Position numbers and translations under genes: made by a program. Positions 1 through 7,790 of a stretch of 64,000 nucleotides of DNA are shown piece by piece. The DNA is taken from contig NZ_AP018288.1 of the NCBI RefSeq assembly GCF_002368335.1, positions 2,720,838 to 2,784,837 on the forward strand. The letters are read 5' to 3'. The DNA is from Nostoc sp. NIES-4103. GTDB taxonomy: Bacteria > Cyanobacteriota > Cyanobacteriia > Cyanobacteriales > Nostocaceae. The stretch's first letter is position 1. The number at the start of each line of letters is the position of its first letter. The notes beneath the pieces are model-generated. The model was not told where the DNA came from. It saw nothing but the letters and a program-made list of their open reading frames with translations, and did no database searches.

Positions 1-92
1 TATTTTTTGTTCTCAGTTGTCAATATGTCTACAAGTAGATAAATTCAATAAACCCTGCTAAATTTAATTAGCAGGGAAAATAGAGAATTTAA

Positions 93-470
93 CTAAAAGA
101 ATGAAGCGCTACGGATACCAGAGATTTGTTCAATTTTACCTTTTAGAGTTCCAGCAAGTTTGTAGTCTTTATCTTCTAATTTTCCTGATGCTTCATCAGC
201 AAAAAGTCCTTGGAGCTTCCCGCGAACTACTAAGAGTTTTGCAGATTTGCGCTTTCCGTTGGAATCTTTGTAACGAATGCCAATACGCCAAACAATACCA
301 GTACGCATTAACTCTTTAACTGGTATTACTTCCTCTGTCCCTGTAGGGTCAGCAACTTTTTCAATACCAGTCTGAGCCTTTAAACCTTCGTAAGCGTCTG
401 AAGTTTTGATGTAATAAAAATCATTAGCTCCAGCGCCAAAAACAACCTTGTGTAATACGGGTAATGGCAT
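93..470 (-). CDS. Small hypothetical protein, paralogue of its upstream neighbour
   Basis: A 125-residue protein of unknown function. It shares a pattern with the 109-residue protein encoded just upstream: a Y-E-x-[LI]-K segment, then G-I-E-K, a proline-rich turn, and a basic beta-like stretch ending in a hydrophobic strand (KSAKLLVV here, KYKTVLCV there). The two genes are 4 bp apart on the same strand, so they look like a tandem duplication read as one unit. No signal peptide or membrane segment is visible. The neighbouring recombinase and the proline-rich protein suggest mobile-element DNA, but the role is open. Confidence 0.6.
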   Translation of the reverse strand: MPLPVLHKVVFGAGANDFYYIKTSDAYEGLKAQTGIEKVADPTGTEEVIPVKELMRTGIVWRIGIRYKDSNGKRKSAKLLVVRGKLQGLFADEASGKLEDKDYKLAGTLKGKIEQISGIRSASFF

Positions 471-474
471 TTGA

Positions 475-804
475 TTATCCTAATCTCATACGTCGTTGAA
501 TACCGGTTGTGCGTACATCCACGCCACCAATTTTTTTAGGCAATAGTCCACCCATTGCTGATGCAAGTTTGGGAGCCACACAAAGAACAGTTTTATATTT
601 CTTGTTTTCAAGTCTGCATTTAATCTTGACTAAATCGCCAGATTGGATAAGTTGACTAACGTTGGCTTTCCCTGCATACACTGTATTATCCGGTGAAGGA
701 GCTTTTTCAATTCCTACAACCGTTTTTATATCTTCGTAGATATCTGGGAGTAAAGCGGAATATTTCCGCCCATCTATTGTTAAAATGTGAGGCTTTTTCA
801 CCAT
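475..804 (-). CDS. Small hypothetical protein, tandem paralogue
   Basis: A 109-residue basic protein (KIKCRLENKKYK and an RRMRLG tail). It contains Y-E-D-I-K followed by VGIEKAPSP, which aligns with YEGLKAQTGIEKVADP in the next gene downstream. It begins with ATG about 110 bp after the end of the large proline-rich gene on the same strand. No known domain is recognised. A structural or DNA-binding role in the element is possible but unsupported. Confidence 0.6.
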   Translation of the reverse strand: MVKKPHILTIDGRKYSALLPDIYEDIKTVVGIEKAPSPDNTVYAGKANVSQLIQSGDLVKIKCRLENKKYKTVLCVAPKLASAMGGLLPKKIGGVDVRTTGIQRRMRLG

Positions 805-913
805 AAAATTGTATTAATTCCTGCTCATTAAGATTAATCCAGTTTTTGGATGTTTTTCGGCAGGGGGGGTTAAGCCCCTGAGAGGATGTTTTACGGAAGT
901 GCTTTTAGGGTTA

Positions 914-3262
914 TTATCTAAAATATTTAGACCACGTTGGTTTAACGTTCTTAGTTCCTTTTTCAAAATAGTCAACCTTGAAAATACGGACTTTAATCTC
1001 TAATAACTGCTGACCCTTACGTTGTCCGATTTTTTGGAATGAATTTTCTAGAAATTGGTCGGCTATTAATGGAGTAATTTTGTTTATTTGGTTTTGAGCT
1101 TCATCTATTGAAAAAGCATTGATGAAGACTTTGGTATTATCTTTTAAAGTTAATATGAGTTCCCAAGAACCTTTTTTGTAATCTGGTAGTGGTCGCTGAT
1201 TGGGCGGATTTGTACTTTTAGGATGTGGTACACACATTGGATACATTCTTTCGCCCCATGTGCCATCATCGCGCACCTCTCGAAAAACATAAATTATTTG
1301 CGGAATATGTCCATCTACAGGAATTTGATAACGTTCTGGTAAGGTCAGAACAGCTTGCGATTGAGGATTTTCTTCTTTATTTTTGGCGAGGCACAATTCA
1401 GTATTAGCCTTAGCTAACTCCTGAAATTTTGTGTAAGTTCCCACCGAATCGTTACCGTTAGGAGTCGCCAAAATTGTAATTAATTGAATTTCTGTTGTGG
1501 GTGTCCACTTGTTTTCTACTAGAGTGCAAGAAACAACTGGCACCGGTAACGGTAGCCATGAAATCTCACTGTTATTAATTTTTTGAGTGAGATTTCGCAT
1601 ACAAGATGTATTACAAATATTGCTATCGCTTGTTGTAGATGATGGTGTTGATGTTGGTGTGGGTGGGTCTGTAGGATTTCCTGTTCCTGGTGGGGTTGAT
1701 GGTGGAATATTTTTATTTCCATCTGGGGGAATGATAGAGGAGCCGCTTTTGGGAAGCCCACTAGGAATAATACCGGGAGGTGCAAGTTCAGTTGTTCCAC
1801 CGCTACCACCGGGCGAAGGTGCAGCAGGGGGGCCAACAAGCTTAAAACTAAATGGTTGAGGTTGAGGTTGAGGATTGGGGCTTGGTGCTGGGCTAGGGCT
1901 TGAACCAGGAAAATTACCACCTAAGTTACTAGGGGTTGTATTGGGGTTAGGGTCTTTTTTCGGGGCGGGAAACCCCGGTGGTACAGTATTCGGTGCATCA
2001 CCTCTAGGTGTACCTTTGGGAGTCCCTGTCCCTGGAGCATACCCAGTTGGCGGTGGTGGTGCTGCTGCTGGTATGCCTCTTCGTGGTGCGAATTCAGATT
2101 CACCAGGATGTTGAAAATAATAAGGACGTGGGTCTGGTGGTGGTGGCGGTGGGACGTAATTATTTGGAGGTGGATCTGAACTTACATTTAATGGCGTAAT
2201 TGATGTGATCAGAATAGATGAGATTGAAACAAGCCCAGCAGACTGGACTAGTACAGTATCCCAGTAAGGCTCGGATGAAGCTTTATTTCCTTGCCCTCGC
2301 CAAAAGAATTGAGCCGCGCTATCGGTGCCAGCAGTTTTAGGATAAATAACCCTTGACCCTTGGAAGGCTCCCCAGCCAATAGCATATGTGTTGTATCTTC
2401 CCCCATTTTGATAAATTGCAACAAAATCTATTCGATACGCAATCCCATCCGACCAACCACCGTCATAAGGTACGGGTTCAGGATTTTTAGCAGATGCTGG
2501 CGGCGGGGAAGCTGCATCATAAATCAGATCTGCGATCGCTCCACCAATTGCACCACCAATAACACCACCCACAAACATCCCGGCTGGGCCAAATCCCGCA
2601 CCAAGGGCAGAACCAACAACGGAGCCAGCAGTAGAACCAGCAGCACCGAAAGCAGCTTTAGCTGGTGGTTGACCTGCCATGGTTCTAAAAGCAAAGTCAA
2701 CGACACCACCGGCAAGAGGAACAGCATATTTACCAGCTGTAGCAGGTAAGCCGCTGGGCTTAGCAGTGGGTGAGGGGTTAGGGCCGGATACGGGTCTTCG
2801 TGGTGTGTAGCTCGGTGGTGTGGCTAGTGGGTCTGTTAGGGGAATGCTTTTGTAGCTTGGTACGGTTGGGGGTTCTGCTGTTGTGGGTGTAGTGGCTGGT
2901 CGTTTAACTTGCTTCTCCAGCAGTTCACTGATTTCTTGAGCTTGATCTACTGGAGTGATATTCTTCATCCTGGTACGGTTGGGGTCAAACGCACTACCAG
3001 GAGTTTCTGGTGGCAGCACCTCAACATCACGGCGCGGTGCTTCATTCATGACGCGCTCATAAATGTTATCTATGCGGTGTTGATTTCTCACCGCGTCCGC
3101 CAACTGTTGCTGCTTAAGAATATATTCAGCTGTCAGATTTTCAATTGAATTTGGTGCTGGCGGTGCGTTGTACTTTGGGGCGAGATTGCCGCCAGCTTCA
3201 AAATTAAATAAAAAATCAGGGGAGGTAAACCCCTGTTTAACATCTTGAAATTGAAATTCCAT
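914..3262 (-). CDS. Large proline-rich protein with a glycine-zipper membrane segment
   Basis: A 782-residue protein with no recognised family. Residues about 1-200 are proline-rich and polar. Residues about 200-250 form a glycine-zipper hydrophobic segment (repeated GxxxG-type spacing: GSALGAGFGPAGMFVGG), likely membrane-inserting. Residues about 360-560 are a long low-complexity Pro/Gly/Ser/Thr linker. The C-terminal about 230 residues look globular, with cysteine pairs (CNTSC) and beta-rich sequence. The start codon overlaps the stop of the upstream 103-residue gene (TAATG on the minus strand), so the two are translationally coupled. The layout resembles a surface, virion or conjugation protein, but none of these is shown. 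Confidence 0.6.
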   Translation of the reverse strand: MEFQFQDVKQGFTSPDFLFNFEAGGNLAPKYNAPPAPNSIENLTAEYILKQQQLADAVRNQHRIDNIYERVMNEAPRRDVEVLPPETPGSAFDPNRTRMKNITPVDQAQEISELLEKQVKRPATTPTTAEPPTVPSYKSIPLTDPLATPPSYTPRRPVSGPNPSPTAKPSGLPATAGKYAVPLAGGVVDFAFRTMAGQPPAKAAFGAAGSTAGSVVGSALGAGFGPAGMFVGGVIGGAIGGAIADLIYDAASPPPASAKNPEPVPYDGGWSDGIAYRIDFVAIYQNGGRYNTYAIGWGAFQGSRVIYPKTAGTDSAAQFFWRGQGNKASSEPYWDTVLVQSAGLVSISSILITSITPLNVSSDPPPNNYVPPPPPPDPRPYYFQHPGESEFAPRRGIPAAAPPPPTGYAPGTGTPKGTPRGDAPNTVPPGFPAPKKDPNPNTTPSNLGGNFPGSSPSPAPSPNPQPQPQPFSFKLVGPPAAPSPGGSGGTTELAPPGIIPSGLPKSGSSIIPPDGNKNIPPSTPPGTGNPTDPPTPTSTPSSTTSDSNICNTSCMRNLTQKINNSEISWLPLPVPVVSCTLVENKWTPTTEIQLITILATPNGNDSVGTYTKFQELAKANTELCLAKNKEENPQSQAVLTLPERYQIPVDGHIPQIIYVFREVRDDGTWGERMYPMCVPHPKSTNPPNQRPLPDYKKGSWELILTLKDNTKVFINAFSIDEAQNQINKITPLIADQFLENSFQKIGQRKGQQLLEIKVRIFKVDYFEKGTKNVKPTWSKYFR

Positions 3263-3573
3263 TAGTTAGATTTAAAAGTTGCCGGGATTGCGGTGTTTGA
3301 CAATTCTTGAGCGTAAGTCCATAGTTTCGCCCCGCCGGCTAAATAATCGGGTGACACTTGTATTGAGTGGCGGATTAAAGCCCGATATTTGTTGTCTGCC
3401 TGTATGTAGAAAATGCCTGCCTGGCTGACTCTTTCTGTGTATCCTACACCCTCAATTGCTGTGAGGGAAGGATTGATGTTTGCAAGTGTCAATCCTGACC
3501 ACAGGGCTAATTTTTCTAATGTGTTGATAGCTGAGGGGATGTCAGTTGCAAGATTGATTGATGACATAGACAA
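3262..3573 (-). CDS. Small hypothetical protein coupled to the proline-rich gene
   Basis: A 103-residue protein of unknown function, first gene of the minus-strand block. Its stop overlaps the ATG of the 782-residue gene by one base, which implies translational coupling and a shared process. The sequence is mixed alpha/beta with aromatic residues (YTERVSQAGIFYIQAD, KLWTYAQEL) and has no signal peptide. It is separated from the divergent recombinase gene by about 190 bp rich in palindromes. Confidence 0.55.
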   Translation of the reverse strand: MSMSSINLATDIPSAINTLEKLALWSGLTLANINPSLTAIEGVGYTERVSQAGIFYIQADNKYRALIRHSIQVSPDYLAGGAKLWTYAQELSNTAIPATFKSN

Positions 3574-3627
3574 ATTGTTAATAGTTTCTAAATCTATTCA
3601 TATTCCCTAATTAAAGTTGTGTCCATA

Positions 3628-3761
3628 TACATCTTTTTGGTAAAAGATGTAGATTCACTGATGGCTGTAATCTTTATCCAGACTAGACTTGACTAACTAA
3701 TTACTATTAAGCAAACATTTCTATACATGTTTGCAGGTCAATAATATACAAACTTGTATAT
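3628..3761. promoter_or_regulatory. Cluster of three palindromes between divergent genes
   Basis: Three inverted repeats precede the recombinase. One is a perfect 10-bp stem, TACATCTTTT/AAAAGATGTA (3628-3651). The second is GCAAACAT/ATGTTTGC with an 8-nt loop (3711-3734). The third is ATATACAA-AC-TTGTATAT (3744-3761), which runs into the recombinase ATG at 3760. The last could be an operator for autoregulation or could sequester the start codon in RNA. The others could be recombinase arm or core sites. The function is inferred; the symmetry is directly visible. Confidence 0.5.
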
Positions 3762-4332
3762 GAAAATAAATCGCTGTGGACAAGCTTCTGTTTTTGCGCC
3801 AGGACATTTAGAAACTATTTTGTCTAACATGCATGGACAAAATCATAAAATGATGCTGAGGCTTAGTTACTGGTCAGCCGGTCGTGCGGGTGAAGTTTGC
3901 CAAATCAGAACATCAGATATTTATGACACTAAAGGTAAACCACTTAAAAAGCTTACCTACCAGGCGGCAATCACAAAAACCAAGGAAACTAGACAGGTTC
4001 CCATACACAGAACTTTGAAGGAGTGGTTGATTAATTACTGGGAAGTCGGATGCCCAGACATTCGCGGCTACATGTTCCCTGGCGCTGGACTTAATCCAAT
4101 ACAACAGCAAAGTTACGATGACGCTTTTAGAAGAGCAGTGACCAAAGCTGACCTTAATAGCTGTGGCTACTCCACCCATAGCCCCCGCCGCAGCATACTA
4201 ACTGAGATGGCTAAGCGCGGCTATGCCTTATCGGTGATTCAGAAATTCTCAGGCCATGAATCTCTAGAATCACTGCAAAAGTACATTGACATTGAGGAAG
4301 ACGATCTAGAATTGGCGATCTCCAACTTTTAA
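3760..4332 (+). CDS. Minimal tyrosine recombinase (phage integrase family), catalytic domain only
   Basis: A 190-residue site-specific recombinase. The catalytic set is visible: Arg in SAGRAGEVCQIR, the HxxR box in STHSPRRS, GHESLESLQ for the second His, and the Tyr nucleophile in QKYIDIEED. The N-terminal core-binding SAM-like domain of XerC/D or lambda integrase is absent, so it is about 100 residues shorter than usual. I use ATG 3760; an in-frame TTG lies two codons upstream inside a palindrome. It could act on the flanking palindromes or serve an integrative element. The family is clear; the substrate is unknown. Confidence 0.85.
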   Translation: MKINRCGQASVFAPGHLETILSNMHGQNHKMMLRLSYWSAGRAGEVCQIRTSDIYDTKGKPLKKLTYQAAITKTKETRQVPIHRTLKEWLINYWEVGCPDIRGYMFPGAGLNPIQQQSYDDAFRRAVTKADLNSCGYSTHSPRRSILTEMAKRGYALSVIQKFSGHESLESLQKYIDIEEDDLELAISNF

Positions 4333-4375
4333 GGGAATACTAACCAATGGAATGGTAGATGACCTGTTTCAAGAC

Positions 4376-4405
4376 AAGCGATCGCGAAGAGAAACGCGAT
4401 TGCTT
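4376..4405 (+). terminator. Leader hairpin before the cell-wall-enzyme-like gene
   Basis: An 11-bp stem with one G-U pair, AAGCGATCGCG (4376-4386) and CGCGATTGCTT (4395-4405), is followed by TTTATC. It contains a HIP1 octamer and lies 20 nt upstream of the ATG at 4426. It may terminate the recombinase transcript or act as a leader structure. Confidence 0.5.
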
Positions 4406-4425
4406 TTATCTATTAGGTATTTCAA

Positions 4426-5058
4426 ATGACTTTAAAATTCAGTAATGACATTGCCAGCATTATTATCAAGTACATGCTGGGCAAGGATTATCAAGTTTTC
4501 ACAGACCCTAAAGAATACAACATTATTTACCTGGAGGGAGTGAGCGAGGATTGGACGCTTAACAGCGATGACCCCAACAAATTCAACGACCGTCGCCTGG
4601 TAATTGAAGTTGCAGAAGGTGTGCCCAAAATTGTTGATCACTGGCAAGCTACCACCGAACCAGGTAGGCACTACACTTTAAACCCGATGAATCCTGGTGG
4701 TGCAGCGAGGATTAAGTTTGGTCAATATAAATCCTGGGCTGTGGGGATGCATGGTAATTCTGAACCCCATGAAGCATTAATACAAGTTGCACCGGTTACT
4801 GTTCACCGCGATTTCAACAAGGATTTTAAACGTACTGGTGACAAGCTAGATATAGGGCTTTTCGGTATTAATCAGCATTGGGGTTATGATGCGCCTACCA
4901 ATGACATTAAAAATGCTAGTGCGGGTTGTTTGGTAGGACAAATGCGAAAAGGACACAGAGAATTTATGGCAATTGTCAAACAAGACAGGCGCTACACCGC
5001 TTCACGTGATTACGTCTTTTACACCACAGTGATTGCTGGTGATGATTTACTCAAATAA
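4426..5058 (+). CDS. Conserved cyanobacterial protein with an L,D-transpeptidase-like SxGC motif
   Basis: A 210-residue protein. The C-terminal half reads GMHGNSEPHEALIQ, VHRDFNKDFKRTG, GLFGINQHWGYD and SAGCLVGQMRKGHREFM. A histidine-containing segment followed by S-x-G-C is the hallmark arrangement of YkuD-type L,D-transpeptidases and related phage cell-wall enzymes, so peptidoglycan modification is the best guess. No signal peptide is seen, which fits a phage- or element-borne enzyme released another way. The gene sits between the recombinase and a regulatory block. Assignment to the fold is inference; the motif is visible. Confidence 0.55.
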   Translation: MTLKFSNDIASIIIKYMLGKDYQVFTDPKEYNIIYLEGVSEDWTLNSDDPNKFNDRRLVIEVAEGVPKIVDHWQATTEPGRHYTLNPMNPGGAARIKFGQYKSWAVGMHGNSEPHEALIQVAPVTVHRDFNKDFKRTGDKLDIGLFGINQHWGYDAPTNDIKNASAGCLVGQMRKGHREFMAIVKQDRRYTASRDYVFYTTVIAGDDLLK

Positions 5059-5247
5059 GCTTATTGCTACTTCTTCTCAATCTAAAATCTAAATTTTTTC
5101 CAATTTCGAGCAGTTTTCACACAAAAAATCAATGGCTGATTTTTTGGTCATAGCTGAGCTAAAAAATAAAATGCTGATTTATTATTGAGAATGCTTGAGA
5201 ATATGGGAGCAGGGGAGCCGGGGAGATGAGGGGATGACACCTAACCC
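5059..5247. other. Intergenic segment between convergent genes
   Basis: About 190 bp of AT-rich sequence between convergent genes. It ends in a short repeat tract (ggggagccggggagatgagggg) and a duplicated ctgacttttgactttt stretch. No RNA gene or clear terminator was recognised. Confidence 0.4.
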
Positions 5248-6009
5248 CTAACCCCTGACTTTTGACTTTTGACTACGGATCAACTTTTCAATCTCACTTG
5301 GCAGCTGACCATCTGCGATCGCATCCTCCACTATCACCTTTAACCTGCGCCCCAACAGCGAAGACACCCCACCAAGATAACGACGGTGTTTCTTTCTCCC
5401 GGCCATCCAACAATAGCGGTAATACCAATACTTGTTACCACTTCGCTCGACCCAATACTTCTCTACCCAGTGCGTTGGCGTATCGTGTTGGGGCGCAATT
5501 TTTTCGGTATCAGCAGTTACCTGCGCCCCAACACCAAAACACGGAACGCAGACTTCAGAGGTATCAGCAGTTACCTGCGCCCCAACACGTATCCCCCACT
5601 CAGTCCAGGCTTGGTGATATTCAGTTAGATTTGGATAATCATCAGGTTCGGATGGTTCGTCGCTATCGTCGTAGAAAATTGTCAGCTGGTCGCCGTCAGC
5701 TTTATGGGGCACTGGGCCAAAATGATCAGGATTCCACGAATCATTGTCCTGATGAACGCGATCGCTAATGAATTGGTCAACAGTATCACAAAAATCTTGC
5801 TCTACCGCTGCAATGGAGTAAGTAATGATTTCAGCGAGAGTGACATGTTTACCATCTGGAGCAAAGACTTGATACTGGCATTGGTATTTAGTTAGGTTGC
5901 CGTGCCTAGTCTGATTGATCAAGCAAAATTCGCCGCGCCAAAAACGATGAAATTTTACCCAGTTTGTTGTTACTGAATCTTCTAGATTAAATAAAGTTAG
6001 TTGTTCCAT
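5248..6009 (-). CDS. Hypothetical protein with duplicated GVGAQVTADT peptide and aromatic C-terminal module
   Basis: A 253-residue protein. Residues about 1-130 are an acidic domain of unknown fold. Residues about 143-172 carry two copies of [RV]GAQVTADT, encoded by an exact DNA repeat. The C-terminal module (HWVEKYWVERSGNKYWYYRYCWMAGRKKHRRYLGG followed by a basic helix) resembles a recurrent cyanobacterial element-borne module rich in W/Y and K/R, plausibly nucleic-acid binding. The gene lies upstream of none of its neighbours in an operon sense but shares strand with 6067-8119. Function unknown. Confidence 0.5.
   Translation of the reverse strand: MEQLTLFNLEDSVTTNWVKFHRFWRGEFCLINQTRHGNLTKYQCQYQVFAPDGKHVTLAEIITYSIAAVEQDFCDTVDQFISDRVHQDNDSWNPDHFGPVPHKADGDQLTIFYDDSDEPSEPDDYPNLTEYHQAWTEWGIRVGAQVTADTSEVCVPCFGVGAQVTADTEKIAPQHDTPTHWVEKYWVERSGNKYWYYRYCWMAGRKKHRRYLGGVSSLLGRRLKVIVEDAIADGQLPSEIEKLIRSQKSKVRG
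5346..5588. repeat. Iterated GTTGGGGCGCA repeats inside a coding sequence, one copy inverted
   Basis: TGCGCCCCAACA occurs at 5346-5357, 5522-5533 and 5576-5587. The last two belong to a longer exact repeat beginning tatcagcagttacc. An inverted copy, GTGTTGGGGCGCA, lies at 5485-5497 and could pair with 5522-5534. The repeats are in frame and encode the repeated GAQVTADT peptide, so a repeat has expanded within the gene. Confidence 0.75.
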
Positions 6010-6034
6010 AATGTTTTGTCACAAGTAAAAGTCT

Positions 6035-6051
6035 GCTGCCAATTTGGCAGC
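6035..6051. terminator. Short hairpin between two minus-strand genes
   Basis: GCTGCCA pairs with TGGCAGC and is followed on the plus strand by seven T residues. It lies about 26 nt upstream of the start of the 253-residue minus-strand gene and 16 nt after the end of the 225-residue gene. Confidence 0.5.
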
Positions 6052-6066
6052 TTTTTTTATACAGAA

Positions 6067-6744
6067 TTATCCAGAAGGAAATAAGTCATCCCATTCTGTA
6101 GAGTTCCCGTATAGCTGAAGTAAGTGATTGTAGTTGCGTGAATATTCCCACCATCTAAAACGCAAACAATCACGTATAAATCCTTCTGGATTTTCAATCT
6201 TCTCAAATCCACCTCGAAGATTGAACATGATAATTGCTAGTCTAATTTCATTAGTTGGACGATGTAATACTTGCGTAACATTATCGTCATAATAAATACC
6301 GTTATCTTCGAGCAGTTGCTTGTTAGTAGAATGCTGCTGCTGTATAGACTCCTCAACGGCATTACTATCATTTGAAGGCTGTGTTCTGTAACTAGAGTTA
6401 CTGTTTTGTAAGTTTTTTTCTCTCTGTGGTTTCAACCAGTCAAGTGGTCTAACTAATAACTTGTAAATCTTCCAACTGTACTGCTTAACTACTTGCACAA
6501 CACGATGGTTAAGCAGTAATTCAAACATTTGCTTGAGGTAGTTATGTGAGTAACCTTTGCCTCTAGATTTTGCTACCGTGGCATTAAATTCTGATAAGTC
6601 TGGCTCAATTTCTGTGCCTATATACCCTTGCCTCATTAGCCATTGCCATAGTGATTTTGCAGCAGGGGGTATGTGATGTTGATAGCAAAATGCTTCGTGT
6701 TCTTCCGTCCAAGGAAGATTGATTTTTTGGCTATGTTCTGGCAT
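6067..6744 (-). CDS. Winged-helix-like protein, possible plasmid or element replication/regulatory factor
   Basis: A 225-residue protein. The N-terminal half (AKSLWQWLMRQG, LSEFNATVAKSRGKGYSHNYLKQMFELLLNHRVVQVVKQYSWKIYKLLVRP) reads as a winged helix: three helices, then a beta-wing. Residues about 107-145 are a low-complexity Asn/Gln linker. The C-terminal part (RPTNEIRLAIIMFNLRGGFEKIENPEGFIRDCLRFRWWEY) resembles helical domains attached to replication initiators. No catalytic motif is visible. The assignment as a DNA-binding protein is moderate; a role in replication is speculative. Confidence 0.5.
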   Translation of the reverse strand: MPEHSQKINLPWTEEHEAFCYQHHIPPAAKSLWQWLMRQGYIGTEIEPDLSEFNATVAKSRGKGYSHNYLKQMFELLLNHRVVQVVKQYSWKIYKLLVRPLDWLKPQREKNLQNSNSSYRTQPSNDSNAVEESIQQQHSTNKQLLEDNGIYYDDNVTQVLHRPTNEIRLAIIMFNLRGGFEKIENPEGFIRDCLRFRWWEYSRNYNHLLQLYGNSTEWDDLFPSG

Positions 6745-6768
6745 GATACTATTAGTTCATAACTATCC

Positions 6769-6803
6769 AAAGCCACCGCTGACGCTAATCTATTGGTGGC
6801 TTT
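6769..6803 (-). terminator. Leader hairpin upstream of the winged-helix gene
   Basis: AAAGCCACC (6769-6777) pairs with GGTGGCTTT (6795-6803), flanked by a T-run on the plus strand. It lies about 25 nt upstream of the minus-strand start at 6744, matching the pattern of other genes in this block. Confidence 0.5.
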
Positions 6804-6837
6804 TTGGTTTTTTTAGTCAGCTGTTAGTGGTCAGTTG

Positions 6838-7167
6838 TCAGTTGTCAGTGGCAACGCTTGCCCGCTGGCGTTTCTGTCTGAGGCTTTCTGCCATGTCGTG
6901 AATATTTGGTTTTAAATCACACGATTCAATTACCGTCGGTAAGCCGTCAATGAGAAATGCGGTAATGGCTGCTATTTCACCTGGTTCTAAGTCGGGGTGA
7001 AGGCTGTAAATGTAATCCACTAATTTCTGTAGTTTGCTTTCGAGGATCTGTGTTATCGGATCTTCCATTTGTCTAATTGGGGGTTGGGAATTGGGAATTG
7101 GGGACTGGGGAGATGGGGAGATGGGGGAAGATGTTCTACGGCGGGTGATGATTTTGTACGTAATCAC
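6838..7167 (-). CDS. Small hypothetical protein; N-terminus runs through a tandem repeat
   Basis: The globular part begins at MEDPITQILESKLQKL (ATG at 7068) and gives a 76-residue helical acidic protein. Reading can extend in frame to a GTG at 7167 that overlaps the stop of the upstream HTH gene (GTGA), passing through Ser/Pro-rich residues encoded by an STRR tract (7080-7130). Coupling favours the GTG; composition favours the ATG. No family is recognised. A TGA-overlapped start, if real, means a repeat has inserted in frame near the N-terminus. Confidence 0.5.
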   Translation of the reverse strand: MITYKIITRRRTSSPISPSPQSPIPNSQPPIRQMEDPITQILESKLQKLVDYIYSLHPDLEPGEIAAITAFLIDGLPTVIESCDLKPNIHDMAESLRQKRQRASVATDN

Positions 7168-7364
7168 TCCTGATCTTTAAATGGGTGCCATTTTCCATCA
7201 TGGAAAGACCAGCCGTCGGGGGCAGGCTCTTTGCCATTTCGCCACCGCGCTACTACCTCAATTCCCACACCCATTAACCGAGCAAACTGAACACTTGAGA
7301 GTCCGTCGGCAAAGCCAGCAGCATTTCGGATCATCTTATTCCAAGCTCTTGAGTTATCAGTCAT
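7164..7364 (-). CDS. Small helix-turn-helix protein
   Basis: A 66-residue protein, RNAAGFADGLSSVQFARLMGVGIEVVARWRNGKEPAPDGW. This is a compact helix-turn-helix of the kind found in phage regulators: helix, turn at MGVG, recognition helix VVARWRNG. It probably acts as a transcriptional regulator of the element. Its 5' end overlaps the upstream gene by 8 bp and its 3' end overlaps the next gene, so three genes form one translational cascade. Confidence 0.6.
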   Translation of the reverse strand: MTDNSRAWNKMIRNAAGFADGLSSVQFARLMGVGIEVVARWRNGKEPAPDGWSFHDGKWHPFKDQE

Positions 7365-7644
7365 TGGTATTGGGAGATGGGGGGATGGGGAGATGGGGGA
7401 GATGGGGGAGATGGGGAGCAGGGGAGACGGGAAGAGTCATCATAAAAGCATGTACCGCCCATTTGGAAGTTTTTTCACCAGCCTTTTGCGTTTCCGCAAG
7501 TAAGACAGCAGGCGGCGGTAAAGCACATATTTCCTGTAGATACGGGGCATGGGGATTGGGGATTGGGTATTGGGAACTGGGGACTGGGGACTGGGGAGAT
7601 GGGGGAGATGGGGGAGATGGGGGGAGCCGTCGGTTGTCAGTCAT
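7357..7644 (-). CDS. Repeat-laden small hypothetical protein
   Basis: A 95-residue reading frame whose both ends are Pro/Ser repeats encoded by STRR tracts. Only the middle (about residues 30-72, HAPYLQEICALPPPAVLLAETQKAGEKTSKWAVHAFMMTLP in register) looks like normal protein. It overlaps the downstream HTH gene by 8 bp. It may be a small genuine gene invaded from both sides by repeats, or an opened frame. Function unknown. Confidence 0.35.
   Translation of the reverse strand: MTDNRRLPPSPPSPPSPQSPVPSSQYPIPNPHAPYLQEICALPPPAVLLAETQKAGEKTSKWAVHAFMMTLPVSPAPHLPHLPHLPIPPSPNTND
7365..7630. repeat. STRR-type short tandem repeats
   Basis: Two tracts of gggagat/ggggact-type heptamers, at about 7365-7430 and 7550-7622, flank a short unique core. 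A related tract lies at 7080-7125. Such short tandemly repeated repetitive sequences are typical of heterocystous cyanobacteria. Confidence 0.8.
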
Positions 7645-7790
7645 TAGTCATCAGTTATCAGTCAACTGTGATCTATTTGTGTCCTGTTGCTGGCATAATA
7701 ATTTGAGATGCGTATTCCTCATCCACCCAGTTTTCACTGCTGGGTGGCCGCACCTATGCAAAACCGCCTCACCCATACAGGTAAGACGGC
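7645..7790. other. Intergenic leader with hairpin
   Basis: Contains CCACCCAG (7723-7730) pairing with CTGGGTGG (7740-7747). A second weaker inverted repeat around the accgcc...ggcttt sequence (about 7762-7793) could end the 8119-7791 transcript. It lies upstream of the minus-strand 7644-6838 cascade. Confidence 0.4.

Noticed and set aside
1519..2749. Several long open frames opposite and beside the proline-rich gene
   Set aside because: They are shadows of low-complexity Pro/Gly DNA, which lacks stops in many frames.
5968..5983. ACTGAATC-like site considered as the left end of the IS110-type element
   Set aside because: It has mismatches in the donor half and lies inside the start of a coding sequence; not convincing.
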